DNA from: Neobacillus bataviensis
GTDB lineage: Bacteria; Bacillota; Bacilli; Bacillales_B; DSM-18226
Length of the DNA stretch: 64,000 nucleotides
Direction of reading: 5' to 3'
Assembly: GCF_019969725.1 (NCBI RefSeq)
Contig: NZ_JAHXYW010000007.1
Location: 186,001-250,000, forward strand
Program-made: the position numbers and the translations under genes
Shown here: positions 27,303 through 35,213 of the stretch, piece by piece
Numbering within the stretch: the first letter of the stretch is position 1
How the letters are laid out: each line of letters opens with the position of its first letter
Notes under the pieces: generated by a model
What the model saw: the letters and a program-made list of their open reading frames with translations, nothing else
Told to the model about the DNA's origin: nothing
The model's database searches: none

Positions 27303-27373
27303 GGAAATATTTTTTCGCAGCTATTATTATGGTATACTGATAGTATCTACTGACTTAAGAAAGGAAATCCGTA

Positions 27374-28219
27374 ATGACAGAAAGCTGCCTTGGAAAAATA
27401 CGTTCTTATTACGCAAGATTTAGCGATAAAGAAAAGAAAATTGCCAATTATATTTTAGATAATCCAGATAAAATTATTCACTGCACAATTAATGAGGTAG
27501 CTGAAGATTTAAACGTTGCCGATGCCACAGTGTTTCGTTTTTGCAAACGAATTGGTTATAAAGGCTATCAAGCATTGAAAATTGCCCTTGCTTCAGAAAT
27601 CATCACGCCGATTCAGCAAATCCACGAAAAAATTTCAGAACATGACAGCGAAAAAACCATTTCGGAAAAGGTCTTTCAATCCAATATTCGTACCCTCGAA
27701 AATACATTACAAATCATGGACAGTGATTCTATCCAAAAAGCAGTTGAATTGCTTCATTCTGCTGACAGAGTAGAGTTTTATGGAACGGGAGGTTCGGCAC
27801 TCATTGCCATGGATGCGTTTCACAAGTTTATTCGAACTGGTATAAAAGCATTTGCTTTTTTAGATTCCCATTTTCAGCTCATGTCTGCATCACAGTTAAC
27901 AAAAAATGATGTCGCAGTAGTCATTTCCCATTCCGGAACAAATAAAGATACTACGAATATTTTAAATACTGCAATTGAAAGCGGTGCCAAGACGATTGGA
28001 ATTACCAGTTTCCCCAAGTCACCGATTAGCCAAAATGTCGATGTTGCCTTATACACTAGTTCAGACGAGACAGAATATCGCTCTGAGGCACTTGCATCAA
28101 GAATTGCTCAATTAAGCCTTATTGATGCCCTTTATGTGAATTTGATGATTCTAAATAAAGAAAGAGCTAAAACAGCCATTGAAAAAATTAGAAGTGCCAT
28201 TTCTGATACTCGTATATAA
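27374..28219 (+). CDS. MurR/RpiR-family transcriptional regulator, probably of gluconate genes
   Basis: A 281-residue regulator with an N-terminal HTH_6 domain (about 1-77; INEVAEDLNVADATVFRFCKRIG) and a C-terminal SIS sugar-phosphate-binding domain (about 120-260; EFYGTGGSALIAMDA, VVISHSGTNKDT). RpiR proteins sense phosphosugars. It is divergent from gntK and convergent with gntP, so it probably replaces the GntR repressor of the B. subtilis gluconate operon and responds to 6-phosphogluconate or gluconate; this is inference from position. Confidence 0.85.
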   Translation: MTESCLGKIRSYYARFSDKEKKIANYILDNPDKIIHCTINEVAEDLNVADATVFRFCKRIGYKGYQALKIALASEIITPIQQIHEKISEHDSEKTISEKVFQSNIRTLENTLQIMDSDSIQKAVELLHSADRVEFYGTGGSALIAMDAFHKFIRTGIKAFAFLDSHFQLMSASQLTKNDVAVVISHSGTNKDTTNILNTAIESGAKTIGITSFPKSPISQNVDVALYTSSDETEYRSEALASRIAQLSLIDALYVNLMILNKERAKTAIEKIRSAISDTRI

Positions 28220-28229
28220 AGAAAACTTT

Positions 28230-28262
28230 AAAAGATGAACCCACTGCGGGTTCATCTTTTTT
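28230..28262. terminator. Bidirectional terminator between the RpiR gene and gntP
   Basis: A 13-bp stem, AAAAGATGAACCC (28230-28242) with GGGTTCATCTTTT (28248-28260), and T/A runs on both sides. Confidence 0.9.
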
Positions 28263-28277
28263 AAACAACTCGTGATG

Positions 28278-29627
28278 CTATACAAATACATTTAGGATGA
28301 GAATAAACACTAATGCTGCTGTTGCTATGATTGTTTCAAGTGCTGTCCATGTCATTAATGTTTCTTTTACTGACATTCCAAAGTACTCCTTGAACATCCA
28401 AAAGCCTGCATCATTAACGTGTGAAAGAATGAGTGACCCTGCTCCAGTTGCTAAAACAAGCAGTTCAGCGTTTGTACCAGGCATAGCTGCTGCAATTGGT
28501 GCAACAATTCCAGCTGCTGTCATCATAGATACAGTAGCAGATCCTGTTGCAACACGAATCATGGCTGCAATTCCCCAGCCTAAAAGGATTGGTGACATAT
28601 GTGATTCTTTTGCTAAGTCAGCGATGTATGTTCCGATACCAGAATCAAGTAATACTTTATTAAATGCTCCGCCTGCACCAATAACTAATAAGATTGAAGC
28701 AGTTGGCGCTAAACAGTCATTCGTAAATTTCAAGATTTTTTCACGATTCATGCCGCGAGAGAAACCAAGGCTAAAGAATGAGTAAACTGTTGCAATTAAT
28801 AACGCAACTACTGGATCTCCCAAGAATTTAAGTGCTTTATAACCAAAGCTTGCTTTGTCTAATTGGATTTCCGCTATAGATGCAACAAGCATAAGAATAA
28901 CAGGAAGAAGAACTGTAAAAATTGTATTGAAAAAGCTTGGTAATTCTTTTAAATCCTTCGGAGCTGACATTTGTTCAGCTAATTCTTTTGGAACATCTTT
29001 GTGAATGCGTTTTCCAATCCAGCTTGCATATACTGGACCTGCGAGGATTGCAGTTGGCAATCCAACAATAATGGAATAAAGAATGGTTTTACCAACATCT
29101 GCTTTAAAAATTCCTACTGCGGCCATGGCTGCTGGATGCGGAGGAACCAAACCGTGCACTACTGAAAGACCAGCTACCAATGGTACCCCAATTTTAACTA
29201 ATGAAACACCCGTTTGACGAGCAATCGTAAAGGCTAATGGAATTAATAACACAAAACCAACTTGGAAGAATACAGAAATACCTACGATAAAACCAACAAA
29301 CATCATGGCCCAGTGTACATTCTTTTGACCAAAACGGTTGATCAGCGTTTGAGCAATTCTTTCGGCACCGCCGGATTCTGCCATCATTTTACCAAGCATT
29401 GTACCAAGACCAAGGACAATAGCAAGGAATCCTAACGTATTACCCATACCAGCTTTAATGGAATCAATAATACCAGGATGTTCCGGATCCGGAGCCACCA
29501 AAGGCATACCCGTTGCCAACCCTACTCCAACTGCTGTGATAATTAATGCGACAAACGGATTTAATTTTGCAACTGTAATTAACAATAGTAACGCTACAAT
29601 TGCGGCAAACACAATCAATAATAACAT
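28278..29627 (-). CDS. gntP: Gluconate:H+ symporter, GntP family
   Basis: A 449-residue membrane protein with 12-14 helices. Family signatures are visible: GFLAIVLGLGTMLGKMMAESGGAERIA near the N-terminus, LVPPHPAAMAAVGIFKAD, and the C-terminal ATGSATVSMMTAAGIVAP. It imports gluconate with protons. I choose the ATG at 29627, seven bases after GGGGGG, rather than 29642; the length then matches B. subtilis GntP. A near-perfect cre lies 52 bp upstream. Other aldonates are possible substrates, which matters because the neighbouring operon appears to handle mannonate. Confidence 0.92.
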   Translation of the reverse strand: MLLLIVFAAIVALLLLITVAKLNPFVALIITAVGVGLATGMPLVAPDPEHPGIIDSIKAGMGNTLGFLAIVLGLGTMLGKMMAESGGAERIAQTLINRFGQKNVHWAMMFVGFIVGISVFFQVGFVLLIPLAFTIARQTGVSLVKIGVPLVAGLSVVHGLVPPHPAAMAAVGIFKADVGKTILYSIIVGLPTAILAGPVYASWIGKRIHKDVPKELAEQMSAPKDLKELPSFFNTIFTVLLPVILMLVASIAEIQLDKASFGYKALKFLGDPVVALLIATVYSFFSLGFSRGMNREKILKFTNDCLAPTASILLVIGAGGAFNKVLLDSGIGTYIADLAKESHMSPILLGWGIAAMIRVATGSATVSMMTAAGIVAPIAAAMPGTNAELLVLATGAGSLILSHVNDAGFWMFKEYFGMSVKETLMTWTALETIIATAALVFILILNVFV

Positions 29628-29678
29628 TGATGAACCCCCCATATAGACTAACTTGTTTTATTTTTACATGCATATTTC

Positions 29679-29692
29679 TGAAAGCACTTTCA
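29679..29692 (-). promoter_or_regulatory. cre (CcpA site) upstream of gntP
   Basis: TGAAAGCACTTTCA is a perfect palindrome matching the cre consensus TGWAANCGNTNWCA at all but one defined position. It lies 52 bp before the gntP start and suggests repression by preferred sugars. Confidence 0.65.
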
Positions 29693-29771
29693 TGTGTAAT
29701 TGATTATATGAAAAAAAATTTCTTAATGCAATATGTTTTTTAAAAAAATATTTATTGAAATATTAGGAAAT

Positions 29772-29818
29772 AAAAAGAGTTACTGTCATGATTAATCTGA
29801 GCAGTAACTCTTTTTTTA
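29772..29818 (-). terminator. Terminator of the nickel-cofactor operon
   Basis: AAAAAGAGTTACTG pairs with CAGTAACTCTTTTT across a 16-nt loop, with a U-rich exit on the minus strand, 33 bp beyond the larC2 stop codon. Confidence 0.85.
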
Positions 29819-29850
29819 TTCTTTATTTAATAAATCGTGTCTAGTTTATC

Positions 29851-30315
29851 TTAGCGCAAAGCTTTCCAAACCTGTTCATATACTTTCTTTAATGGTACAT
29901 TATGCAGTCTTGAAATGTTTTTGCATTCTTCAAATTCTGGTGCACTTTGCACAACCTGTCCATGATAAATTCCCTCTTTTACCGTTACCGTTCCCCATTC
30001 AGTCATAATTTTTCTAAACTTTCTTTCTAGTCTATGAACAGTTAAAGGATAATACCGTACACCAAGTGTGGTTGTTTCATGAAATAAAATTTCTTTCATC
30101 CTATCTACATTTTGAAAAGAACATAGCAACTGAAGCAAAATGCCCGGACGATTTTTTTTCATATAAATAGGTGTATAAAAAACATCATTTGCCCCGGCCT
30201 CGAATAGCAGGTCCATTACATTACCCAGCCATTCCCCTGGAATATCGTCAAGATTGACTTCCATTTTGATCATTTGATCATCAAGATGTTCATGATTAGG
30301 AGGGAGTGAAATCAT
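29851..30315 (-). CDS. larC: Nickel insertion protein LarC, C-terminal part
   Basis: A 154-residue protein homologous to the C-terminal domain of LarC (LarC2). It contains MIKMEVNLDDIPGEWLGNVMD and the later TTLGVRYYPLTVHRLERKF. LarC inserts nickel into the pincer nucleotide using CTP. The ATG overlaps the stop codon of larC1 as ATGA (4 bp), in the -1 frame. In Lactiplantibacillus plantarum the two parts are joined by programmed frameshifting. Here either frameshifting or coupled translation as two chains is possible; no strong separate ribosome binding site is evident. Confidence 0.88.
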   Translation of the reverse strand: MISLPPNHEHLDDQMIKMEVNLDDIPGEWLGNVMDLLFEAGANDVFYTPIYMKKNRPGILLQLLCSFQNVDRMKEILFHETTTLGVRYYPLTVHRLERKFRKIMTEWGTVTVKEGIYHGQVVQSAPEFEECKNISRLHNVPLKKVYEQVWKALR

Positions 30316-31199
30316 TTTGACTCTCCAATAACGACACGCAGTACGTTTGGCCGGTCCTTAAAGGTTTTTGTTCCTGCTCCATAGCCAATTGACTGAACCT
30401 TCATCGAGGGAAGGGAACAAAACTCTTCCACCAGTACCGCAACAATGGCTGCGCCGGTCGGAGTCGTAAGCTCTGCTCTCATATCGGATTGTTCAATAGG
30501 TACCCCTTTTAATATTTCAAGTGTTGCCGGTGCAGGCACTGGATAAATGCCATGATCGATGTGAATTCTGCCTGTTCCCACGGGTACAGGAGATGCTTTT
30601 ACTGTTGATATTTCCAACTGATGAATCAGAATGGCTGCCCCGATTATATCAATGATGGAATCAATCGCACCCACTTCATGAAAATGAACTTTCTCTAATG
30701 GTATTCCATGAATGTTGCCTTCTGCTTCACCAATTTTCTTAAATATCTTTAAAGCTGTTTCCTTCACATGGTCAGAAAATCCAGCTTCCTCAATTAATTT
30801 AACGATATCTTGATAAGCACGGTGATGATGGTCATGGTCATGATGGTGGTGGTGACCATGGTCATTTTCATGATTATGTTCATGGTCATGGTCATGTTCA
30901 TGGTCGTGTTCATGATGATGATTATGTTCATGGTGATGGTCATGGTCATGATGATGGGCATGTTCATGCCCGTGATTATGTTGATGATTATGAGTGTGTT
31001 GTTTCAACGATACATCAAATTTTGTACTAGTAATCCCGTTCTTCACAATTTTTTTCCAGGTTATTTCATATTCATCCTCAAGATGAAGTTTCTTTAATTC
31101 TTCGACTAAAATATTAGGATCTGCACCAGCATCGATGAGTGCGCCAATGACCATATCGCCGCTGATTCCTGAAAAACAATCAAAATAAAGTGTCTTCAT
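30312..31199 (-). CDS. larC: Nickel insertion protein LarC, N-terminal part, with long His-rich loop
   Basis: A 295-residue protein starting MKTLYFDCFSGISGDM, the LarC signature. The second half holds EKVHFHEVGAIDSIIDIIGA and TPTGAAIVAVL. Residues 68-126 are an inserted His/Asp/Glu-rich stretch with 35 histidines in 59 positions, probably a nickel store. I choose the ATG at 31199 (AAGGGG upstream) over 31223; it overlaps the end of larB by 20 bp. The product acts last in nickel-pincer cofactor synthesis. The frame ends in the 4-bp overlap with larC2. Confidence 0.9.
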   Translation of the reverse strand: MKTLYFDCFSGISGDMVIGALIDAGADPNILVEELKKLHLEDEYEITWKKIVKNGITSTKFDVSLKQHTHNHQHNHGHEHAHHHDHDHHHEHNHHHEHDHEHDHDHEHNHENDHGHHHHHDHDHHHRAYQDIVKLIEEAGFSDHVKETALKIFKKIGEAEGNIHGIPLEKVHFHEVGAIDSIIDIIGAAILIHQLEISTVKASPVPVGTGRIHIDHGIYPVPAPATLEILKGVPIEQSDMRAELTTPTGAAIVAVLVEEFCSLPSMKVQSIGYGAGTKTFKDRPNVLRVVIGESK

Positions 31200-31953
31200 T
31201 TTTGCCTGCCCCTTTTTGTGCAAGTTGATGGATTAAAACCGCATTATATCCCCCGCCAAAACCATTATCAATATTAACAACACTAATTCCAGAAGCACAT
31301 GAATTAAGCATCGTTAGTAAGGCTGATAATCCATTAAAGTTAGCGCCATATCCGATACTAGTTGGCACAGCAATTACGGGATGGGAAACAAGTCCGCCAA
31401 CCACACTGGGCAATGCCCCTTCCATTCCCGCCACGACAACAGAAACCGTCGCATTTTGAATTTCTTCAGCATGGTTTAATAATCTATGAATGCCCGCAAC
31501 ACCTACATCGTATATCCGATGAACATTACTCCCAAGGACTTCTGCTGTAACGGCTGCTTCTTCAGCTACTCTTAAATCCGATGTGCCTGCGGCAACCACG
31601 GCAATGTATCCCTGAGTATTTCCTGCTGGGCGTGCTTCATCCTTCCAAAATAGAATGTTTGCTATTTCGTTATAAGTAAAATCAGGACAGGTTTTCTGAA
31701 CCGTTTCCGCCTTTTCTTTGGAAATTCTTGTTACTAAAACTTGATTATTTCGTGCTCTTAATGCCTGAATAATAGTGACGATTTGCTCAGCAGTTTTCCC
31801 TTCGCCAAAAACAACTTCAGGGAACCCCTGTCTTTTCTTTCGGTGGTGATCAACTTTAGCAAAACCCAAATTCTCAAATGTAGCTAGCTTCTCTTTTGCC
31901 TCTGCAACGCTGAGGGTACCTTTTTGAACCTGCTCCAAAATTTCCTCAAGCAT
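31180..31953 (-). CDS. larB: LarB, pyridinium-3,5-biscarboxylate mononucleotide synthase
   Basis: A 257-residue protein. LarB carboxylates and hydrolyses nicotinic acid adenine dinucleotide, the first step of nickel-pincer cofactor synthesis. The C-terminal half resembles PurE, as in the family (VVAAGTSDLRVAEEAAVTAE, VVAGMEGALPSVVGGLV, VPTSIGYG). The ATG at 31953 follows GGGGGG by six bases and is preferred over the upstream TTG. It is preceded by the kinase gene (33 bp gap) and overlaps larC1. Confidence 0.92.
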   Translation of the reverse strand: MLEEILEQVQKGTLSVAEAKEKLATFENLGFAKVDHHRKKRQGFPEVVFGEGKTAEQIVTIIQALRARNNQVLVTRISKEKAETVQKTCPDFTYNEIANILFWKDEARPAGNTQGYIAVVAAGTSDLRVAEEAAVTAEVLGSNVHRIYDVGVAGIHRLLNHAEEIQNATVSVVVAGMEGALPSVVGGLVSHPVIAVPTSIGYGANFNGLSALLTMLNSCASGISVVNIDNGFGGGYNAVLIHQLAQKGAGKNEDTLF

Positions 31954-31986
31954 AAAAATCCCCCCCAATCCGAATCGTAATGATTA

Positions 31987-33459
31987 TTAAAAATACTTCG
32001 CGATATCTACTGCCAGCTTTTCATATTTCTTGTAAACCTTTTTATAGGCCTTACTGTTTTCGATATTTGGAAGAATTGCTTCCCCCATAGGGATATTCTT
32101 CTTAATCTCTTCGAAGGAACCAGCTTTATCAGTAGCCACTAATGCCGTCCATGCTGCCCCCCATGCAGCACTGTGATGACTTTCTGAAACATATATTTCA
32201 GCTTCAAATACATCAGCCATCATTTGCAGCCAAATCGGGGACCTGGATAAACCGCCGTTTACATAAATTTTTTGCGGCTCGCCAGCTAATCTCTCTAAAG
32301 CTTTCCCAATTTGATAGAGATTAAAAGTAATTCCTTCTAATACGGCACGAATAAAATGTTCTTTACCGTGGGTAATCGAAACCCCATAAAAATTTCCTTT
32401 AGCCTGCTGATTCCAAATCGGTGCTCTTTCACCGTTTATATAGGGAAGAAAAATAATGCCATCGGCCCCAGGAGCAACTCGTCCTGCTTCTGCAAGGAAT
32501 TCATCATAACTTCCTTCGTAATTCAGAAGATCTTTTAACCATTGCAAGGCAATTCCGCCATTGTTCGTTGGACCGCCAATGATGGAAGTGCCCTCTGTAA
32601 AGGAATAACAAAAGGTTTCTTGGTTTTCACTTATTTTTACGCCTTTGGTAAATTGTCTAATTGCCCCGCTAGTCCCCACTGAAACTGCTGCTTCCCCAGG
32701 GAGAATAGCACCGATTCCAAGGTTTGCTAATTGGCCGTCAGCAGCTCCAATTACGAAAGGTGTACTAGGATCGAGACCAATTTCTTCCGCAACAATCGGG
32801 TTGATTCCTGTTAATATCGCAGTCGGAGGAACGATGTTCGAAAGCTGTCCTTCGTTTATACCAGTTAACCCTAATAATTCCGAATCCCAGCTTTGTGTGG
32901 CTGGATTAAATAGACCTGTGGCAGAAGCCATCGAATAGTCAATCACACGCTGTTCAAACCATGTGTGAAGCACAAACTCCTTAATCGACATATAGTAGGC
33001 TGCCAGATTATAGGATTCATAGTTTGTTTCCTTCATCCATAAAAGCTTGACGAATGGTGTCATCGGGTGAATAGGCGTTCCTGTATTGGCATAATATTTG
33101 CTCCCGGTTTTTTCCAATACCTTTTCAGCCTGATCAAAGCTTCTTCCATCTGCCCATATAAGTGCTGGAGATATCGGCTTTTTATTTTCATCAACACATA
33201 TGAGTGAATGCATTGCCGCTGAAAATCCAACGGAAAGTAGTTCATTTTTTTTAATGGCTGCTTTGTTAATTGCATTCCTTACCGCTTTAATTGTTAACCT
33301 TTCGATTTCTATTGGATCCTGCTCTACCCATCCAGGCTTAGGATAATAAGAGGTAATCATTTCTTCTGAATCAGCGATGAGCTTTCCAGTCAAATTGAAT
33401 ACACATGCTTTGACGCTAGTTGTTCCAAAATCAATACCCATTACATACTCTTTATACAT
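31987..33459 (-). CDS. Second FGGY kinase, gluconokinase-like
   Basis: A 490-residue FGGY carbohydrate kinase closely related to the GntK at 25702-27243. Shared segments include FSAAMHS, TGTPIHPMTPFVKLLWM, VIDYSMASATGLFN and GAADGQLANLGIGA. The phosphate loop VMGIDFGTTSVKACVF is intact. I infer phosphorylation of gluconate, or possibly mannonate, made by the LarA homologue of the same operon. It is followed by larB with a 33-bp gap and separated from larE by a hairpin, so it may also be transcribed from its own promoter. Confidence 0.82.
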   Translation of the reverse strand: MYKEYVMGIDFGTTSVKACVFNLTGKLIADSEEMITSYYPKPGWVEQDPIEIERLTIKAVRNAINKAAIKKNELLSVGFSAAMHSLICVDENKKPISPALIWADGRSFDQAEKVLEKTGSKYYANTGTPIHPMTPFVKLLWMKETNYESYNLAAYYMSIKEFVLHTWFEQRVIDYSMASATGLFNPATQSWDSELLGLTGINEGQLSNIVPPTAILTGINPIVAEEIGLDPSTPFVIGAADGQLANLGIGAILPGEAAVSVGTSGAIRQFTKGVKISENQETFCYSFTEGTSIIGGPTNNGGIALQWLKDLLNYEGSYDEFLAEAGRVAPGADGIIFLPYINGERAPIWNQQAKGNFYGVSITHGKEHFIRAVLEGITFNLYQIGKALERLAGEPQKIYVNGGLSRSPIWLQMMADVFEAEIYVSESHHSAAWGAAWTALVATDKAGSFEEIKKNIPMGEAILPNIENSKAYKKVYKKYEKLAVDIAKYF

Positions 33460-33513
33460 GCTTCCTCTTCCTTTTCAAATAAAACATAGTATATCTATAT
33501 TTTTAATATCGTT

Positions 33514-33553
33514 AAAAGAAAAAGCCTTGGAGGATTCCAAAGCCTTTTCTTTT
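33514..33553 (-). terminator. Hairpin between larE and the kinase gene
   Basis: An extended imperfect stem (AAAAGAAAA, GGCTT and TTGGA blocks pairing across a short loop) with a T-rich minus-strand exit lies 12 bp past the larE stop. It may partially terminate the larA-uxuB-larE transcript and so set lower expression of the kinase and larBC. Confidence 0.65.
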
Positions 33554-33565
33554 AGCTGCTTCCTT

Positions 33566-34366
33566 TTAGGATAAAACTTTGTTCATACTGCCACTTTGGT
33601 AGCCAATTAAATCTAAAGTAATATATTTATATCCAAAGGCTTGAAGTTCTTTGACTATAGAATCGTGGTTATCCAAAACAATCTTCATGTCGGTCGGTTC
33701 TACCTCGATTCTAGCAATCTCCTGATGAGTTCGAACCCGGACCTGCCGAATTTGTAAAGATTTTAAATAGCTTTCCGCTTTTTCAACCTTTGTTAACTTT
33801 TCTTTAGTAATATATTCACCATAGGCAATCCTTGAAGATAGACAGGCAAATGATGGTTTATTCCATGTTGGTAAATCGAAATTTCGTGAAAGTTCACGTA
33901 TTTCTTCTTTGAAAAGATTAGCTTCTTGCAGCGGTCCGCGGATTCCTTTTTCTTTTGCAGCCTGCATGCCTGGTCTGAATTCATTCATATCATCTGCAAT
34001 GACGCCATAAATCACATTCTGAAATCCCTTTTCTTCCATGACCGGGATTAAGTGGTCAAATAGACTGCTTTTACAAAAGTAGCATCGATTCTTATTGTTC
34101 TCCGCATATCCAGGAATCGCTAACTCTGATGTTTCGATTACCTGGTGCTTAACACCGATTTTTTCAGCAAGTATTTTGGCCTCTTCCAGTTCACTTGAAG
34201 GATACGTTTCTGAATCTGCAGTTACAGCCAAAACACGGTCCGTGCCTAATGTCTCCACAGCTGCTTTTAAAAGAAAAGTACTGTCCACCCCTCCTGAGAA
34301 TGCGACCACCACTGATTCCATTTCACGGAGAATTGACTGTAGGTTATTATACTTCTCTATTTGCAT
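33566..34366 (-). CDS. larE: LarE, ATP-dependent sacrificial sulfur transferase
   Basis: A 266-residue PP-loop protein. LarE adenylates the biscarboxylated nucleotide and transfers sulfur from one of its own cysteines, making the thiocarboxylates of the nickel-pincer cofactor. The PP-loop AFSGGVDST is at residues 22-30. Cys175 in PSFACLSSRI corresponds to the sacrificial Cys176 of the L. plantarum enzyme, and Arg212 and Arg214 follow. The cysteine means this is the single-turnover type. The ATG at 34366 is chosen because AGGGGAC precedes it. Confidence 0.93.
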   Translation of the reverse strand: MQIEKYNNLQSILREMESVVVAFSGGVDSTFLLKAAVETLGTDRVLAVTADSETYPSSELEEAKILAEKIGVKHQVIETSELAIPGYAENNKNRCYFCKSSLFDHLIPVMEEKGFQNVIYGVIADDMNEFRPGMQAAKEKGIRGPLQEANLFKEEIRELSRNFDLPTWNKPSFACLSSRIAYGEYITKEKLTKVEKAESYLKSLQIRQVRVRTHQEIARIEVEPTDMKIVLDNHDSIVKELQAFGYKYITLDLIGYQSGSMNKVLS

Positions 34367-34421
34367 TGTCCCCTCTCCCATCTTTTTAGAGCCAATTACT
34401 TGTATATAACTATGTGTCTTA

Positions 34422-35192
34422 TTATATTGTCATGCTTCCAAAGCCGCCATCTACTCGAATCAAGGCTCCCGTTACGAAGCTTGAAGCTTTTTCTGATGCA
34501 AGCCAAACGGTTGCCCCTTGTAGTTCTTCTGCTTCCCCAAAGCGATTCATTGGAGTATGACTCATGATCGATTCGATTCGTTCTTTATCTAAGATTTTTC
34601 GGTTTTGTTCCGCTGGGAAGAACCCTGGAATAATGGCATTCACACGAATTCCATTCGGTGCAAATTCTCGTGCTAAGAACTGCGTAACACTGTTAAGGCC
34701 CGCTTTGGAAACGGAATACGTAAATACTCTAGAAAGAGGTGTTGTGGAAGAAACAGACGAAATATTAATGATACTTCCCTTTCTTTCCTGCTCTATCATT
34801 CTTTTAGCAAAAATCTGACAGGTTAATACAATCCCCTTCAAGTTTATATCCATAATTTTGTCATATTCATCCATTCCAATTTCAAAGAAAGGCGTTGCAC
34901 TATTCGTACCGGGAGCATTTAAAAGAATGTCCCAGCCGCCGGACCATTGTTCAATTTCTTTTGCCGCTTGAATTAATGATTCCTGTGAACTGACATCCGC
35001 AGCAAATGCTTTGGCTTCTCCGCCATTTTGTTCAATTTCTTTTACTACTTCTTCAGCTTTTTCAAGGTTTCGTCCGACAATGGCCACTTTCGCACCGTGT
35101 GCCGCCAACCCTTTTGCCATTGCTGACCCTAGTACACCATTTCCCCCAATGGCTACTGCGGTTTTACCAGTTAAATCAAATAAATTTGTCAT
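34422..35192 (-). CDS. uxuB: SDR-family D-mannonate oxidoreductase (fructuronate reductase), UxuB-like
   Basis: A 256-residue short-chain dehydrogenase. The cofactor motif GGNGVLG (16-22) and catalytic Tyr159-x3-Lys163 are intact. The segment PGFFPAEQNR (189-198), followed by HTPMNRFGEAEEL and a GGFG C-terminus, is characteristic of the SDR type of D-mannonate oxidoreductase (B. subtilis UxuB/YjmF) as I remember it; gluconate 5-dehydrogenase is the main alternative. It lies between larA and larE. With UxaC elsewhere in the regulon, it would reduce fructuronate to mannonate. Confidence 0.72.
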   Translation of the reverse strand: MTNLFDLTGKTAVAIGGNGVLGSAMAKGLAAHGAKVAIVGRNLEKAEEVVKEIEQNGGEAKAFAADVSSQESLIQAAKEIEQWSGGWDILLNAPGTNSATPFFEIGMDEYDKIMDINLKGIVLTCQIFAKRMIEQERKGSIINISSVSSTTPLSRVFTYSVSKAGLNSVTQFLAREFAPNGIRVNAIIPGFFPAEQNRKILDKERIESIMSHTPMNRFGEAEELQGATVWLASEKASSFVTGALIRVDGGFGSMTI

Positions 35193-35213
35193 GTCTCTTC
35201 TCTCCCCTATATT

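Noticed and set aside
30810..31097. Open frame on the plus strand opposite larC (Met/Val/His-codon shadow)
   Set aside because: Its composition is only the antisense of the histidine repeat; no ribosome binding site or family resemblance.
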